NCBI GenBank assembly: GCA_035610835.1
Contig: CM069449.1
Span: 6,966,542 to 7,030,541, forward strand
Direction of reading: 5' to 3'
DNA length: 64,000 bases
DNA from: Ophiura sarsii
Lineage: Eukaryota > Echinodermata > Ophiuroidea > Amphilepidida > Ophiuridae
The translations under genes and the position numbers were made by a program. Below, one piece after another: positions 34,404 to 45,604 of this stretch. The notes below the pieces were generated by a model. It was not told the DNA's origin. It saw only the letters and a program-made list of their open reading frames with translations, and did no database searches. How positions within the stretch are numbered: position 1 is the first letter of the stretch; each line of letters begins with the position of its first letter.

Positions 34404-37359
34404 CGTGCGTGCATGCAAATTACCCGTAGGCCTACTTGCCTTAAATCCTCAATTTTACAGCGGCAAAATTCGGTAGCCTGTCGACGGTATTATTTCTATC
34501 CACTTGAACCCCTACACCCCTCCCCACGACCCCTCCCCCAAAGTTCGACACATCATAGCACGCCATATACTAATGGGCCCGACTGCATCGATACTGATAT
34601 TTTTCTTCTTGATTTAAAAAAAAAAAAAAAATTTTTTTTAAAAATTGACCTCAACTTTATTTAAATTAAATATCAATATAAGCGATACTCACGGAAGTAC
34701 GAGACACTTCCATACTTCCATGATAACCGGCTAATTGTTGGCTGTGACTGAATTCAAAATTTTACTCTCCACGTAACTTTTGAATTTAGCGCCACTTATT
34801 ATCCATACCGTGATTGCTGTTTTATATAGGGATATGTACACGTACATGCACAATGCTGTCTCGCGCCGAGCGCGCGGCAAACCAACGCACCTGTTGGCAT
34901 TGTTAGAATTTAGAACGCGGATAATTAGAGCTCGCACCAAAATACCTGGGATGTTCTCGCTGTAAATAATGAATTAAACACTTTTCGCTAACTTCAAAAT
35001 ATTGTTTTAAAATAATGTTGAGACTTCAGCATTTTGATAGACTTAATTTATTTTTAATATTTTGTTTGAATCTATAAAAATGTGTTGTTTAAAACAATTC
35101 AGCCAACATTGTTTAAGTTTTAAACAACATTGGTAAAATAAACTTTGATTTTCATAAATTTAACCAATAATTGTTTAAAATTTAACCAAAATTGTGCAAA
35201 TTTAAACAATGTTGGCTAAATGTTTTTAAACAACAATTTTTTAAACAGTGTTTTAACAGTGTAACAACAACAACAACAAACAACAATTACAACTTAAACC
35301 AACAACAAATCCCTGTAGGTCCCATTTAGGGGTGTTTCCGTAACCTGACATACTTTATCTGACATACTTTATCTGACACAGTTTTGTCTGACACAGTTTT
35401 TTTTAGGCGTTTGATGAACTCCTGAAATAAACTTACCCCCTGAAATGGCTATTCCATCAAATAAACGTACCCCCTCTGAAATAAAAGGCTGTTCCATCAA
35501 ATAAACTTACCCCCTCCTTTATTTCAGAGGGAGTAAGTTTATTAGATGGAATTTAAGAGGGAGTAAGTTTATTTGATGTAACAGCTTTTTATTTCAGAGG
35601 GAGTAAGTGTAGAACAGCCTTTTATTTCAGAGGGAGTAAGTGTAGAACAGCCTTTTATTTCAGAGGGAGTAAGTGTAGAACAGCCTTTTATTTCAGAGGG
35701 AGTAAGTGTAGAACAGCCTTTTATTTCAGAGGGAGTAAGTGTATTTGATGGAAAATATAGGCTTTTCAATCAAACAAACTTTCAGAAATAAACTTACCCC
35801 CTGAAATGGCTATTCCATCAAATAAACGTACCCCCTCTGAAATAAAAGGCTGTTCCATCAAATAAACTTACCCCCTCCTTTATTTCAGAGGGATTAAGTT
35901 TATTAGATGGAATTTAAGAGGGAGTAAGTTTATTTGATGTAACAGCTTTTTATTTCAGAGGGAGTAAGTGTAGAACAGCCTTTTATTTCAGAGGGAGTAA
36001 GTGTAGAACAGCCTTTTATTTCAGAGGGAGTAAGTGTATTTGATGGAAAATATAGGCTTTTCAATCAAACAAACTTACCCCCTCTGAAATGACTATTCCA
36101 TCAAATAAAATTACTCCCTCTGAAACAAAAGGCTATTCCATCAAATAAACTTACTCCCTCTCAAATGGCTATTCCATCAAATAATTCCTCTGAAATAAAA
36201 GGCTGTTCTACACTTACCCCCTCTGAAATAAAAGGCTGTTACATCAAATAAACTTACTCCCTCTGAAATTCCATTAAATAAACGTACTCCCTCTGAAATA
36301 AAGGATGGGGTAAGTTTATTTGATGGAATAGCCATTTCAGGGGGTAAGTTTATTTCAGGAGTTCATCAAACGCCTAAAAAAACATTGTCAGATAAAACTG
36401 TGTCAGATAAAGTATGTCAGGTTACGGACGCCCCCCCCCCCCCCCCCCCCCCCCATTTAGTGATGTCGGGTTTTAAGATTTTTACTAAGTTCGCTAAATG
36501 GATAATAATTTAGCGCGCTTCAATTTGTCTCAGAATCTACTGACATGAATTTTTGAGTCAAGTAAAATTCTGGTGTTTGCTTAACTCTGAACATAAATAA
36601 TAGGTCAAATTGAAATAGCTAACACTTCAATGGTGCCATTCATAATATCAATTTAAAAAAAAAATGCTATCCTTATACGTTCAAATCGATCGAACTTGGC
36701 TAAAATCAGTACTTTTTTTATTAAAAAAATACATTTTTGAACTTTGACCTCTACTTTCAAAGGAACGATGACTATGTATACACTCTCTTTTATATCAGCA
36801 ACTTTTCCATTTTGCCTTGAATCATATCACGAAATGTGGAGACAATTGCTTTCATATTATGCTCTGTGGGTCCCATTTAGCAATGTCGGGTTTTAAGATT
36901 TTTTACTAAGTTCGCTAAATGGATAATTTAGCGCGCTTCGCTGTCTCAGAATCTCGTGACATGGATTTTTGAAGTCAAGTAAAATTCTGGTGTTTTGTTA
37001 ACTCTGAACATAAATCTTAGGTCAAATTGAAATAGCTAACACTTCAAGGGTGCCATTCATAATATCAAATTTTAAAAACAATACTATTCTAAACCTTTTC
37101 CACGCGGCAGACAAGCGTGGTTAAGCGTTCAAATCGCTCAAACTTGACTAAAATCAGTACCTTTTAATACAAAAATACATTTTTGAACTTGGACCTCTAA
37201 TTTCAATGGAACGATGACTATGTATACACTCTTTTCTATATGCAAATTTTCAATGTTGTCTTGAATCATATCACGAAATGTGGAGACAATTGCTTGCGTA
37301 TTAGGCTCTGTATGTCCCATTTAGTAATGTCGGGTTTTAAGATTTTGTACTATATTTTT

Positions 37360-37941
37360 AAAGGTAGGCATTATCCCAGTGCCGAGGAGCCGAAAATTAC
37401 CTTTTTTCAGCACCCATGGGTGTTGGAGCATCCATGAGTGTTGGATTTTTCCCAAGTGGGTATTTTTTTCCATTTGGGTGCTCCTACTCTACTCTTACTC
37501 TTATTTCACCTTTCACTCTTTCTACTACCTTCTCTAGCTTATGTTCTTCCTTTCGCATCCCAGTTGGCTAGGATAGGTTAGCCAAGTTAACTGGCTAGTT
37601 AGTTCGCCTTTCTGGTTTGTCTAGGATAGAGGTTCTATTCCTATGTGTAGGTTATAGGCGCCTAATCCCTGGAAAGATCGAGACTTAACTGATATCTTTC
37701 TGAGGTACAGGATACAGATCCTCAGTTTGATGGTGACGGCGCAACACCACACGGTGTTAGTGTGGGTGCCAACTGGTGATGTTACTATCCCTCTCTCTTT
37801 TCTTCTTCCTCTCCCAATCATAGAGTAAGAATAGGTGTTGCATTTAAGGTGTGGGTACCCTTCACGAGGAAGGATCTGGGCGCCCACCTCGTTGTATGTA
37901 TTTCCATCAGTACACGCCCATGGAAACCTTATAGATAACCT
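37360..37941 (+). other. 5' untranslated region of the RTE-like element
   Basis: The first seven bases of the element (AAAGGTA) pair perfectly with TACCTTT at 37398-37404, enclosing a smaller hairpin (GGCA with TGCC). The element therefore starts with a folded RNA. The remainder is pyrimidine-rich in parts (CTCCTACTCTACTCTTACTC). A TAA lies in frame just before the first ATG, which fixes the frame opening. HDV-like ribozymes are known at the 5' ends of several non-LTR retrotransposons, but I did not identify the conserved HDV core here. Confidence 0.6.
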
Positions 37942-40900
37942 ATGATGACGAAACTTAGTAATGGGGCAGCCACCAGCCTAGCATACCAAGGTGGTACCTC
38001 CGGACCCAGAGGGGAAAGTAATGGGCAACAAAACCAATCCCGACCCTTGTCCTGTGATGACGCACCGAATGGAGCCGAAGGAAGGACTATGGGAAAGGAT
38101 CTTAAGTTAAGAAAAGTCATACGATTTGGTACATGGAATGTGAGAACGCTATCACAGCCTGGCACTCTGGAGCTTCTGACCAGACAGATGGACAGATGCA
38201 AAGTGAACATCCTAAGTATTGCTGAAGTACGCTGGTCAGGAAAAGGCCACTTCTCCACAGATGACCACACCATATACTACTCAGGAAATGAGAAAGGAGG
38301 GAGCAAAGGTGTAGCTTTCATCACCAGTAAAATCATCTCAAAGTATGTCTTGGGCTACAACCCAGTCAGTGACAGGATCATCTCCATCAGATTCCAAGCT
38401 CGGCCTATTAACCTCTCAGTCATTCAAATATATGCACCAACCTCCGCAGCCTCTGATGAAGATATGGAATGTTTTTACAGCCAACTGCAGGAAACCCTTG
38501 ATGGCATTCCGAAGAGAGATATCATCATGATAACAGGTGATTTCAACGCAAAAGTTGGAGAAGGCATTCAAAGCGAAGACGAAACCATGGCCTTGGGCCC
38601 GCATGGCTTGGGAAGCAGAAACGAAAGAGGTAGTACACTCGTGGATTTCTGTGTAGCAAACAGACTTACTATCACAAACACAATCTTCCAACAACACCCG
38701 AGGCGGAAGTACACTTGGATATCACCAAACGGCATCACAAGAAACCAGATTGACTACATCCTCATTAGCAGTAGGTGGAAATCTTCTATCAAGATAGCAA
38801 AAACCCTGCCAGGGGCAGATATAGGTAGTGACCATCAACTTCTGATTGCTGATTTTCGAATCAAGTTGAAGATGACCAAAGGTGCTCCCAAACCCTGCAG
38901 ATTTGATTTGCAGCATCTTGATGACAAATACAGAGTGGAGACCAGAAATCTGTTTCAAGAACTGATGGTTAGAGATGAGGAAACAACTCCTGATGAACTC
39001 TGGCTGGACATCAAAAACTCTATTCTCAGCGCAGCCAAAAAACATGTTCCTAAGAAACATAAGAGAAAGACCACATCATGGCTGTCACATGAAACCATCA
39101 ACTTAGCAGATGAAAGACGCCAATTGAAGGAAGCTGGTCTGCAAGGCAGTAACCTATACAGAAGACTTTCAAGTGAGGTTCAATTGAATTCCAGGAGAGA
39201 TAAAAATAAGCATATCCGACAGCAATGCCAAGAACTTGAGGATCACAGTTTTCACAAAAACAGCAGAGAGCTCTTTAGATGTATAAAAAACATCACCTCA
39301 AAAACGACAACTAGATTGGCTATCATCAAGGATGAGCAAGGAAAAGTCTTGACTGAGAGTGACGAAATCAAGGATCGTTGGAAAAACTACTGTGAAAATC
39401 TGTATGCGTCCCAAGAAGAGACAAATGGCTCACAGGAGTCTCCCCCGCCTCCACTAGGTGAAGATGAGCCTGATATTCTTCTGTCTGAGGTCCAGGAAGC
39501 CATCAAGAAGTTAAAAAGTCAAAAGGCACCTGGTCTAGATGATATTCCAAGTGAGCTCCTGAAGCAAGCTGATGATTCTGTAGCAGTTATTATGCAAAAG
39601 CTGTGCAATACTGTGTGGAAGTCAAGAGTATGGCCAGAGGATTGGAAGAGATCAGTTTTCCTTACACTTCCAAAGAAAGGGGATGCTAGCGAGTGTAAAA
39701 ACCATCGTACTATCGCTCTGATACCACATGCAAGCAAAATCCTGCTGCACATCATCAACGAACGTCTCAGACCTCATCTTGAACGTGAACTTCCTGCTGA
39801 GCAAGCCGGTTTCCGGAAAGGCCGCGGCACAAGAGATCAGATAGCCAATGTACGTCACATAATGGAAAAATGTTTTGAATTCCAGAGGGAGCTCTTCATG
39901 TGCTTCATAGACTACGCTAAGGCCTTTGATTGTGTGAGATATTCCGCATTGTGGACAGCACTGCAAGAAATGGGAATCCCTTACCACCTCGTCCACCTAA
40001 TTCGCAATCTGTATGATGGTCAAGCTGCCTGTGTGCGCACTGAGAAAGGAAATAGTGATTGGTTTGCTCTAGGTCAGGGAGTCCGTCAAGGGTGCATACT
40101 TTCACCAGCACTCTTCAACCTTTATGCAGAGTCTATAATGAGACGTGCATTGGATGATTGGCCAGGGGGGCTGTCAGTAGGTGGATACCAAATACACAAT
40201 CTACGTTATGCCGATGACACCACCCTGTTTGCAACAAATATGGAAGAGATGGCGGAACTCCTGAAGAAAGTCAAGGTGGAGAGTGAGCAGCTTGGCCTAC
40301 GTCTAAATGTCAGCAAGACCAAGATCATGTCCATAGGCACAGATGGTGTTGGAGAGCCTCTCATAATTGATGGTAATGAGGTGGAATCGGTCTCGAAATT
40401 CAACTTCCTTGGATCCCTGATCACCAAAGAGGGTGGTTGCAGCCAAGAGATTAGACACCGTTTAGCAATGGCCAGATCAGCAATGATCAACCTAAGCAAG
40501 ATCTGGGCTGACAGAGGAATAACCAGAGCAACAAAAACCAGGCTAGTCCAAGCCCTTGTATTTCCAATTGCCATGTATGCATGTGAGACGTGGACCCTAA
40601 CCAAAGCTGACAAAAACAGAATAGCTGCTTTCGAGATGTGGTGTTGGAGGCGTATGCTTCGTATCGTATGGACAATGAGAAGGACCAATGCCAGTATTAT
40701 TGAAGAAATAGGGGTGTCTAAACGACTTCTTCATGCTATCAACACCCAAATGCTGAGCTACTTCGGACATATCTCACGTCGCAAGGGTAACAACCTAGAG
40801 AAGATGATCATGCAAGGCATGATTGAAGGGAAGCGTAAGAGAGGCAGACCTCGTTCCCGGTGGATTGACCAAATAAAATTGATTACTGGACACCCTCTCC

Positions 40901-40974
40901 GTGATTGTTACTCCTTTGCTGAAAATCGTTATTTGTGGCGTAGTATCTGTAAGGTCACGAGCTGTCAGTCATGA
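37942..40974 (+). CDS. RTE-like endonuclease-reverse transcriptase polyprotein (1010 aa)
   Basis: This protein would nick target DNA and copy the element RNA in place (target-primed reverse transcription). Residues about 58-305 form an APE-like endonuclease with T-W-N-V-R (Asn66), I-A-E-V-R-W (Glu95), Q-I-Y-A-P-T (Tyr164), G-D-F-N (Asp200, Asn202) and G-S-D-H (Asp297, His298). The reverse transcriptase spans about 510-790, with K-A-P-G-L-D-D-I-P (529-536), G-F-R-K-G-R-G-T (623-630), F-I-D-Y-A-K-A-F-D (Asp657), G-V-R-Q-G-C (713-718) and the catalytic Y-A-D-D box (756-759). The C-terminal part carries an F-G-H motif (941-943) and a basic K-R-K-R-G-R-P-R stretch (964-971). Length and single-frame design suit the RTE group. 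All key catalytic residues are present with no stop or frameshift, so it may be active. The start is the first ATG after an in-frame TAA; a second ATG follows directly. Confidence 0.93.
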   Translation: MMTKLSNGAATSLAYQGGTSGPRGESNGQQNQSRPLSCDDAPNGAEGRTMGKDLKLRKVIRFGTWNVRTLSQPGTLELLTRQMDRCKVNILSIAEVRWSGKGHFSTDDHTIYYSGNEKGGSKGVAFITSKIISKYVLGYNPVSDRIISIRFQARPINLSVIQIYAPTSAASDEDMECFYSQLQETLDGIPKRDIIMITGDFNAKVGEGIQSEDETMALGPHGLGSRNERGSTLVDFCVANRLTITNTIFQQHPRRKYTWISPNGITRNQIDYILISSRWKSSIKIAKTLPGADIGSDHQLLIADFRIKLKMTKGAPKPCRFDLQHLDDKYRVETRNLFQELMVRDEETTPDELWLDIKNSILSAAKKHVPKKHKRKTTSWLSHETINLADERRQLKEAGLQGSNLYRRLSSEVQLNSRRDKNKHIRQQCQELEDHSFHKNSRELFRCIKNITSKTTTRLAIIKDEQGKVLTESDEIKDRWKNYCENLYASQEETNGSQESPPPPLGEDEPDILLSEVQEAIKKLKSQKAPGLDDIPSELLKQADDSVAVIMQKLCNTVWKSRVWPEDWKRSVFLTLPKKGDASECKNHRTIALIPHASKILLHIINERLRPHLERELPAEQAGFRKGRGTRDQIANVRHIMEKCFEFQRELFMCFIDYAKAFDCVRYSALWTALQEMGIPYHLVHLIRNLYDGQAACVRTEKGNSDWFALGQGVRQGCILSPALFNLYAESIMRRALDDWPGGLSVGGYQIHNLRYADDTTLFATNMEEMAELLKKVKVESEQLGLRLNVSKTKIMSIGTDGVGEPLIIDGNEVESVSKFNFLGSLITKEGGCSQEIRHRLAMARSAMINLSKIWADRGITRATKTRLVQALVFPIAMYACETWTLTKADKNRIAAFEMWCWRRMLRIVWTMRRTNASIIEEIGVSKRLLHAINTQMLSYFGHISRRKGNNLEKMIMQGMIEGKRKRGRPRSRWIDQIKLITGHPLRDCYSFAENRYLWRSICKVTSCQS

Positions 40975-41030
40975 CAGGACCGAACCAACCAACTATATTT
41001 TTGGGAGTGTCGTCTGTCTATATTTTTAGG

Positions 41031-43676
41031 CGTGCGTGCATGCAAATTACCCGTAGGCCTACTTGCCTTAAATCCTCAATTTTACAGCGGCAAAATTCGG
41101 TAGCCTGTCGACGGTATTATTTCTATCCACTTGAACCCCTACACCCCTCCCCACGACCCCTCCCCCAAAGTTCGACACATCATAGCACGCCATATACTAA
41201 TGGGCCCGACTGCATCGATACTGATTTTTTTCTTCTTGATTTAAAAAAAAAAAAAAAAATCTTTTTAAAAATTGACCTCAACTTTATTTAAATTTAATAT
41301 CAATATAAGCGATACTCACGGAAGTACGAGACACTTCCATACTTCCATGATAACCGGCTAATTGTTGGCTGTGACTGAATTCAAAATTTTACTCTCCACG
41401 TAACTTTTGAATTTAGCGCCACTTATTATCCATACCGTGATTGCTGTTTTATATAGGGATATGTACACGTACATGCACAATGCTGTCTCGCGCCGAGCGC
41501 GCGGCAAACCAACGCACCTGTTGGCATTGTTAGAATTTAGAACGCGGATAATTAGAGCTCGCACCAAAATACCTGGGATGTTCTCGCTGTAAATAATGAA
41601 TTAAACACTTTTCGCTAACTTCAAAATATTGTTTTAAAATAATGTTGAGACTTCAGCATTTTGATAGACTTAATTTATTTTTAATATTTTGTTTGAATCT
41701 ATAAAAATGTGTTGTTTAAAACAATTCAGCCAACATTGTTTAAGTTTTAAACAACATTGGTAAAATAAACTTTGATTTTCATAAATTTAACCAATAATTG
41801 TTTAAAATTTAACCAAAATTGTGCAAATTTAAACAATGTTGGCTAAATGTTTTTAAACAACAATTTTTTAAACAGTGTTTTAACAGTGTAACAACAACAA
41901 CAACAAACAACAATTACAACTTAAACCAACAACAAATCCCTGTAGGTCCCATTTAGGGGTGTTTCCGTAACCTGACATACTTTATCTGACATACTTTATC
42001 TGACACAGTTTTGTCTGACACAGTTTTTTTTAGGCGTTTGATGAACTCCTGAAATAAACTTACCCCCTGAAATGGCTATTCCATCAAATAAACGTACCCC
42101 CTCTGAAATAAAAGGCTGTTCCATCAAATAAACTTACCCCCTCCTTTATTTCAGAGGGAGTAAGTTTATTAGATGGAATTTAAGAGGGAGTAAGTTTATT
42201 TGATGTAACAGCTTTTTATTTCAGAGGGAGTAAGTGTAGAACAGCCTTTTATTTCAGAGGGAGTAAGTGTAGAACAGCCTTTTATTTCAGAGGGAGTAAG
42301 TGTAGAACAGCCTTTTATTTCAGAGGGAGTAAGTGTATTTGATGGAAAATATAGGCTTTTCAATCAAACAAACTTACCCCCTCTGAAATGACTATTCCAT
42401 CAAATAAAATTACTCCCTCTGAAACAAAAGGCTATTCCATCAAATAAACTTACTCCCTCTCAAATGGCTATTCCATCAAATAATTCCTCTGAAATAAAAG
42501 GCTGTTCTACACTTACCCCCTCTGAAATAAAAGGCTGTTACATCAAATAAACTTACTCCCTCTGAAATTCCATTAAATAAACGTACTCCCTCTGAAATAA
42601 AGGATGGGGTAAGTTTATTTGATGGAATAGCCATTTCAGGGGGTAAGTTTATTTCAGGAGTTCATCAAACGCCTAAAAAAACATTGTCAGATAAAACTGT
42701 GTCAGATAAAGTATGTCAGGTTACGGACCCCCCCCCCCCATTTAGTGATGTCGGGTTTTTTAAGATTTTTACTAAGTTCGCTAAATGGATAATAATTTAG
42801 CGCGCTTCAATTTGTCTCAGAATCTACTGACATGAATTTTTGAGTCAAGTAAAATTCTGGTGTTTGCTTAACTCTGAACATAAATAATAGGTCAAATTGA
42901 AATAGCTAACACTTCAATGGTGCCATTCATAATATCAATTTTAAAAAAAAATGCTATCCTTATACGTTCAAATCGATCGAACTTGGCTAAAATCAGTACT
43001 TTTTTTATTAAAAAAATACATTTTTGAACTTTGACCTCTACTTTCAAAGAAACGATGACTATGTATACACTCTCTTTTATATCAGCAACTTTTCCATTTT
43101 GCCTTGAATCATATCACGAAATGTGGAGACAATTGCTTTCATATTATGCTCTGTGGGTCCCATTTAGCAATGTCGGGTTTTAAGATTTTTTACTAAGTTC
43201 GCTAAATGGATAATTTAGCGCGCTTCGCTGTCTCAGAATCTCGTGACATGGATTTTTGAAGTCAAGTAAAATTCTGGTGTTTTATTAACTCTGAACATAA
43301 ATCTTAGGTCAAATTGAAATAGCTAACACTTCAAGGGTGCCATTCATAATATCAAATTTTAAAAACAATACTATTCTAAACCTTTTCCACGCGGCAGACA
43401 AGCGTGGTTAAGCGTTCAAATCGCTCAAACTTGACTAAAATCAGTACCTTTTAATACAAAAATACATTTTTTAACTTGGACCTCTAATTTCAATGGAACG
43501 ATGACTATGTATACACTCTTTTCTATATATGCAAATTTTCAATGTTGTCTTGAATCATATCACGAAATGTGGAGACAATTGCTTGCGTATTAGGCTTTGT
43601 ATGTCCCATTTAGTAATGTCGGGTTTTAAGATTTTGTACTATATTTTTGGGAGTGTCGTCTGTCTATATTTTTAGG
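41031..43676 (+). repeat. Satellite unit 11, short form (2646 bp)
   Basis: Complete short unit with the foldback at 41957-42738 and a C tract of about 12. It supplies the uninterrupted sequence ATGGATAATTTAGCGCGCTTCG (near 43205-43226) that serves as the empty site for the tandem insertion in unit 12. Confidence 0.95.
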
Positions 43677-43908
43677 CGTGCGTGCATGCAAATTACCCGT
43701 AGGCCTACTTGCCTTAAATCCTCAATTTTACAGCGGCAAAATTCGGTAGCCTGTCGACGGTATTATTTCTATCCACTTGAACCCCTACACCCCTCCCCAC
43801 GACCCCTCCCCCAAAGTTCGACACATCATAGCACGCCATATACTAATGGGCCCGACTGCATCGATACTGATTTTTTTCTTCTTGATTTAAAAAAAAAAAA
43901 AATATCAT

Positions 43909-45604
43909 GGGGCCCTCACATGTATCCGTGTGAGCTGAGCGGCCCCTTACCGTGTGAAAAATGGGTGCGGACGGCGGCACACACGGTGGGCCGTTTCCCG
44001 TCCGTTGAACACGTTCAGGGGACTTTGCCGGCCACCGGAGTTTTGAACATGCTCAAAACTCCTGGCGGGTGAGTAAAAGCGGCGGCGAACGATGAGAGTC
44101 CGGTATGAAGACGGTAGAAGGACGGCGCGCCCGTTCGCACCCGTTTCGCACCCGTTTCGCACCCGTTTCGCACCCGTTTCGCGCCCATTCGCAGGGCGGT
44201 GATTGACGGTGGTGGACGTCGACCATCTTAGCGACGGACTGCGAATGGCCGCATGCAGCCTAGTAACCGTTCGCGGAACGGACTCTCAGCAGGCATGTTG
44301 CAACTCTCTAAATGTAAAAGAGCTCACTCTTTCGAGAGCTCTAGGAGGAACAGATCTTTTTTTGGAGTAAAGTTCACTCTTAAAAGAGCGATTTTCACTC
44401 TAAAAAGAGTTAAAATCACCCTAAAAAAGAGTGAACTTCACTTCTTAGAAGAGCCGTCCCTCCTAAAGCTCTCGAAAGAGTAAAGTTTAGCTCTTTTACA
44501 TTTAGAGAGTATTATAATGTGGTTCGAACGAATTCCGGAATACAAATGAAGCGGCGAGCTTGAGCGCTCAGCTTGAAAAGGGCGATTTGATGATGTAATC
44601 AGACGTTTCGGCCGGTACCCAGGCGTTTCGACCGGTTAGGAACCGGTATGGAGGTGGTATGCACACGATGAGGACACGGTGAGAACGGTAAGCTAGAACT
44701 GTATGAGGCCGGTGATCCCGGGACAAGGCCGGTGAGAACCCGGGACAGACCCGGTGTAGAACGGTATGGACCGAGGACCCGGTGAGGAGGTGTTATGCAC
44801 CCGGTAAGAACGGTAAGCTAGAAATGTATGAGAACGGTGAGCCCAGTACCCGACCGGTGACGACCCGGTATAGACCCTGTATGTAACGTTATGGGCCCGG
44901 TGGCCACACAACAAAAGATTAATGCGCCCGTTGACATTTGTTTACTGATTGTTTGGACTCTGTTGTTTTTCTATTAGACGGTAAGGTGGCCGCCTGCCAT
45001 TACCGCCCTGCGGACGGGCGTGAAACGGGTGCGCCGTCTTTATACCGTCCTCAAACCGGGCTCTCACCGTTTGCCGCCGCTTTTACTCACCCGGCAGGAC
45101 CCGGCAGGAGTTTTGAGCATGCTCAAAAGTCCTGCCGGGCGCGGATGGCCGGCAAAGTCCCCGGCAACGTGTTCAACGGACGGGAAACGGCCCACCGTGT
45201 GACATCACCGTGTGCCACCGTGTGCACCAATTTGTCACACGGTAATGAACCGGCCAGCTCACACGGATACATGTGAGTACAAATGTATTTTACAGACATT
45301 CCCGGAATGTGAGCGAAGCGGCGAGCTTGAGCGCTCAGCTTATACAGGGCAGTTTGATGAAGTTATCAAGGCGGTTCGGTCGGTACCCAAGCGTTTCGGC
45401 CGGTGAGGACCTGGTGAGGAGGTGGTATGAGCCTGGTTCCAGGCCGATAAGGACCCGGTATAGAACAGTATGAACCCGGTGACAAAAAATAAATCAATGC
45501 GGCCGTTGACATGTTTTGCTGATTGTTCACCGTGTTGGACTCTGTTGTTTTTCTATAAGACGGTAAGGGGCCGCCCAGCTCACACGGATACATGTGAGGG
45601 CCCC
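43909..45604. mobile_element. GGGGCCC-ended composite inverted-repeat element (1696 bp)
   Basis: The two ends are inverted copies for about 45 bp, starting GGGGCCCTCACATGTATCCG. The left arm (43909-44150) pairs in inverted orientation with 44995-45277, whose end again reads AGCTCACACGGATACATGTGAG. A shorter complete version therefore ends at 45277. The last 330 bp repeat part of 44520-45007 in direct orientation (GCGGCGAGCTTGAGCGCTCAGCTT, CGTTTCGGCCGGT, GGACTCTGTTGTTTTTCTAT) and end in a second right terminus. The body is rich in short CCGGT and AACGGTA motifs and has a CGCACCCGTTT tandem repeat near 44131-44185. There is no transposase and no clear target duplication. It is a non-autonomous foldback-like DNA element. 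Confidence 0.82.
44303..44510. mobile_element. Nested 208-bp foldback MITE
   Basis: It begins ACTCTCTAAATGTAAAAGAGCT and ends with the exact complement, with inverted arms of about 50 bp that also share CTCTTTCGAGAGCT and AGGAGG. The centre is made of smaller inverted motifs around AGTGAACTTCACT and CACTCT. It lies inside the larger GGGGCCC-ended element. I see no clear target duplication. Confidence 0.75.

Larger units (their letters stand above)
37360..40991 (+). mobile_element. Complete RTE-like non-LTR retrotransposon (3632 bp)
   Basis: The insertion is bounded by an exact 11-bp target duplication ACTATATTTTT (37349-37359 and 40992-41002); other units show the single-copy site GTACTATATTTTTGGG. 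It has a 582-bp 5' untranslated region, one uninterrupted 1010-codon frame, and only 17 bp after the stop, ending in a short GAACCAACCA repeat with no poly-A. A single endonuclease/reverse transcriptase frame, very short 3' end and lack of poly-A are known for the RTE group. Assignment to a clade within it (RTE, BovB-like or RTE-X) needs a tree. The full length, open frame and exact duplication suggest recent insertion, after array amplification. Confidence 0.92.
34404..41030 (+). repeat. Satellite unit 10, short form, with internal duplication and RTE insertion
   Basis: Satellite sequence occupies 34404-37359 and 41003-41030; the rest is the retrotransposon and its target duplication. The foldback spans 35330-36453 and is longer than usual. 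After AATCAAACAAACT, a block of roughly 290-330 bp (about 35780-36070) repeats the left arm and part of the minisatellite, so the minisatellite occurs as a 5-copy and a 3-copy cluster. Unequal exchange between minisatellite copies is the simplest cause. Confidence 0.92.

Noticed and set aside
38345..40688. Several frames of 60-160 codons overlapping the retrotransposon, on either strand
   Set aside because: They are shadows of the 1010-codon frame in other reading frames.
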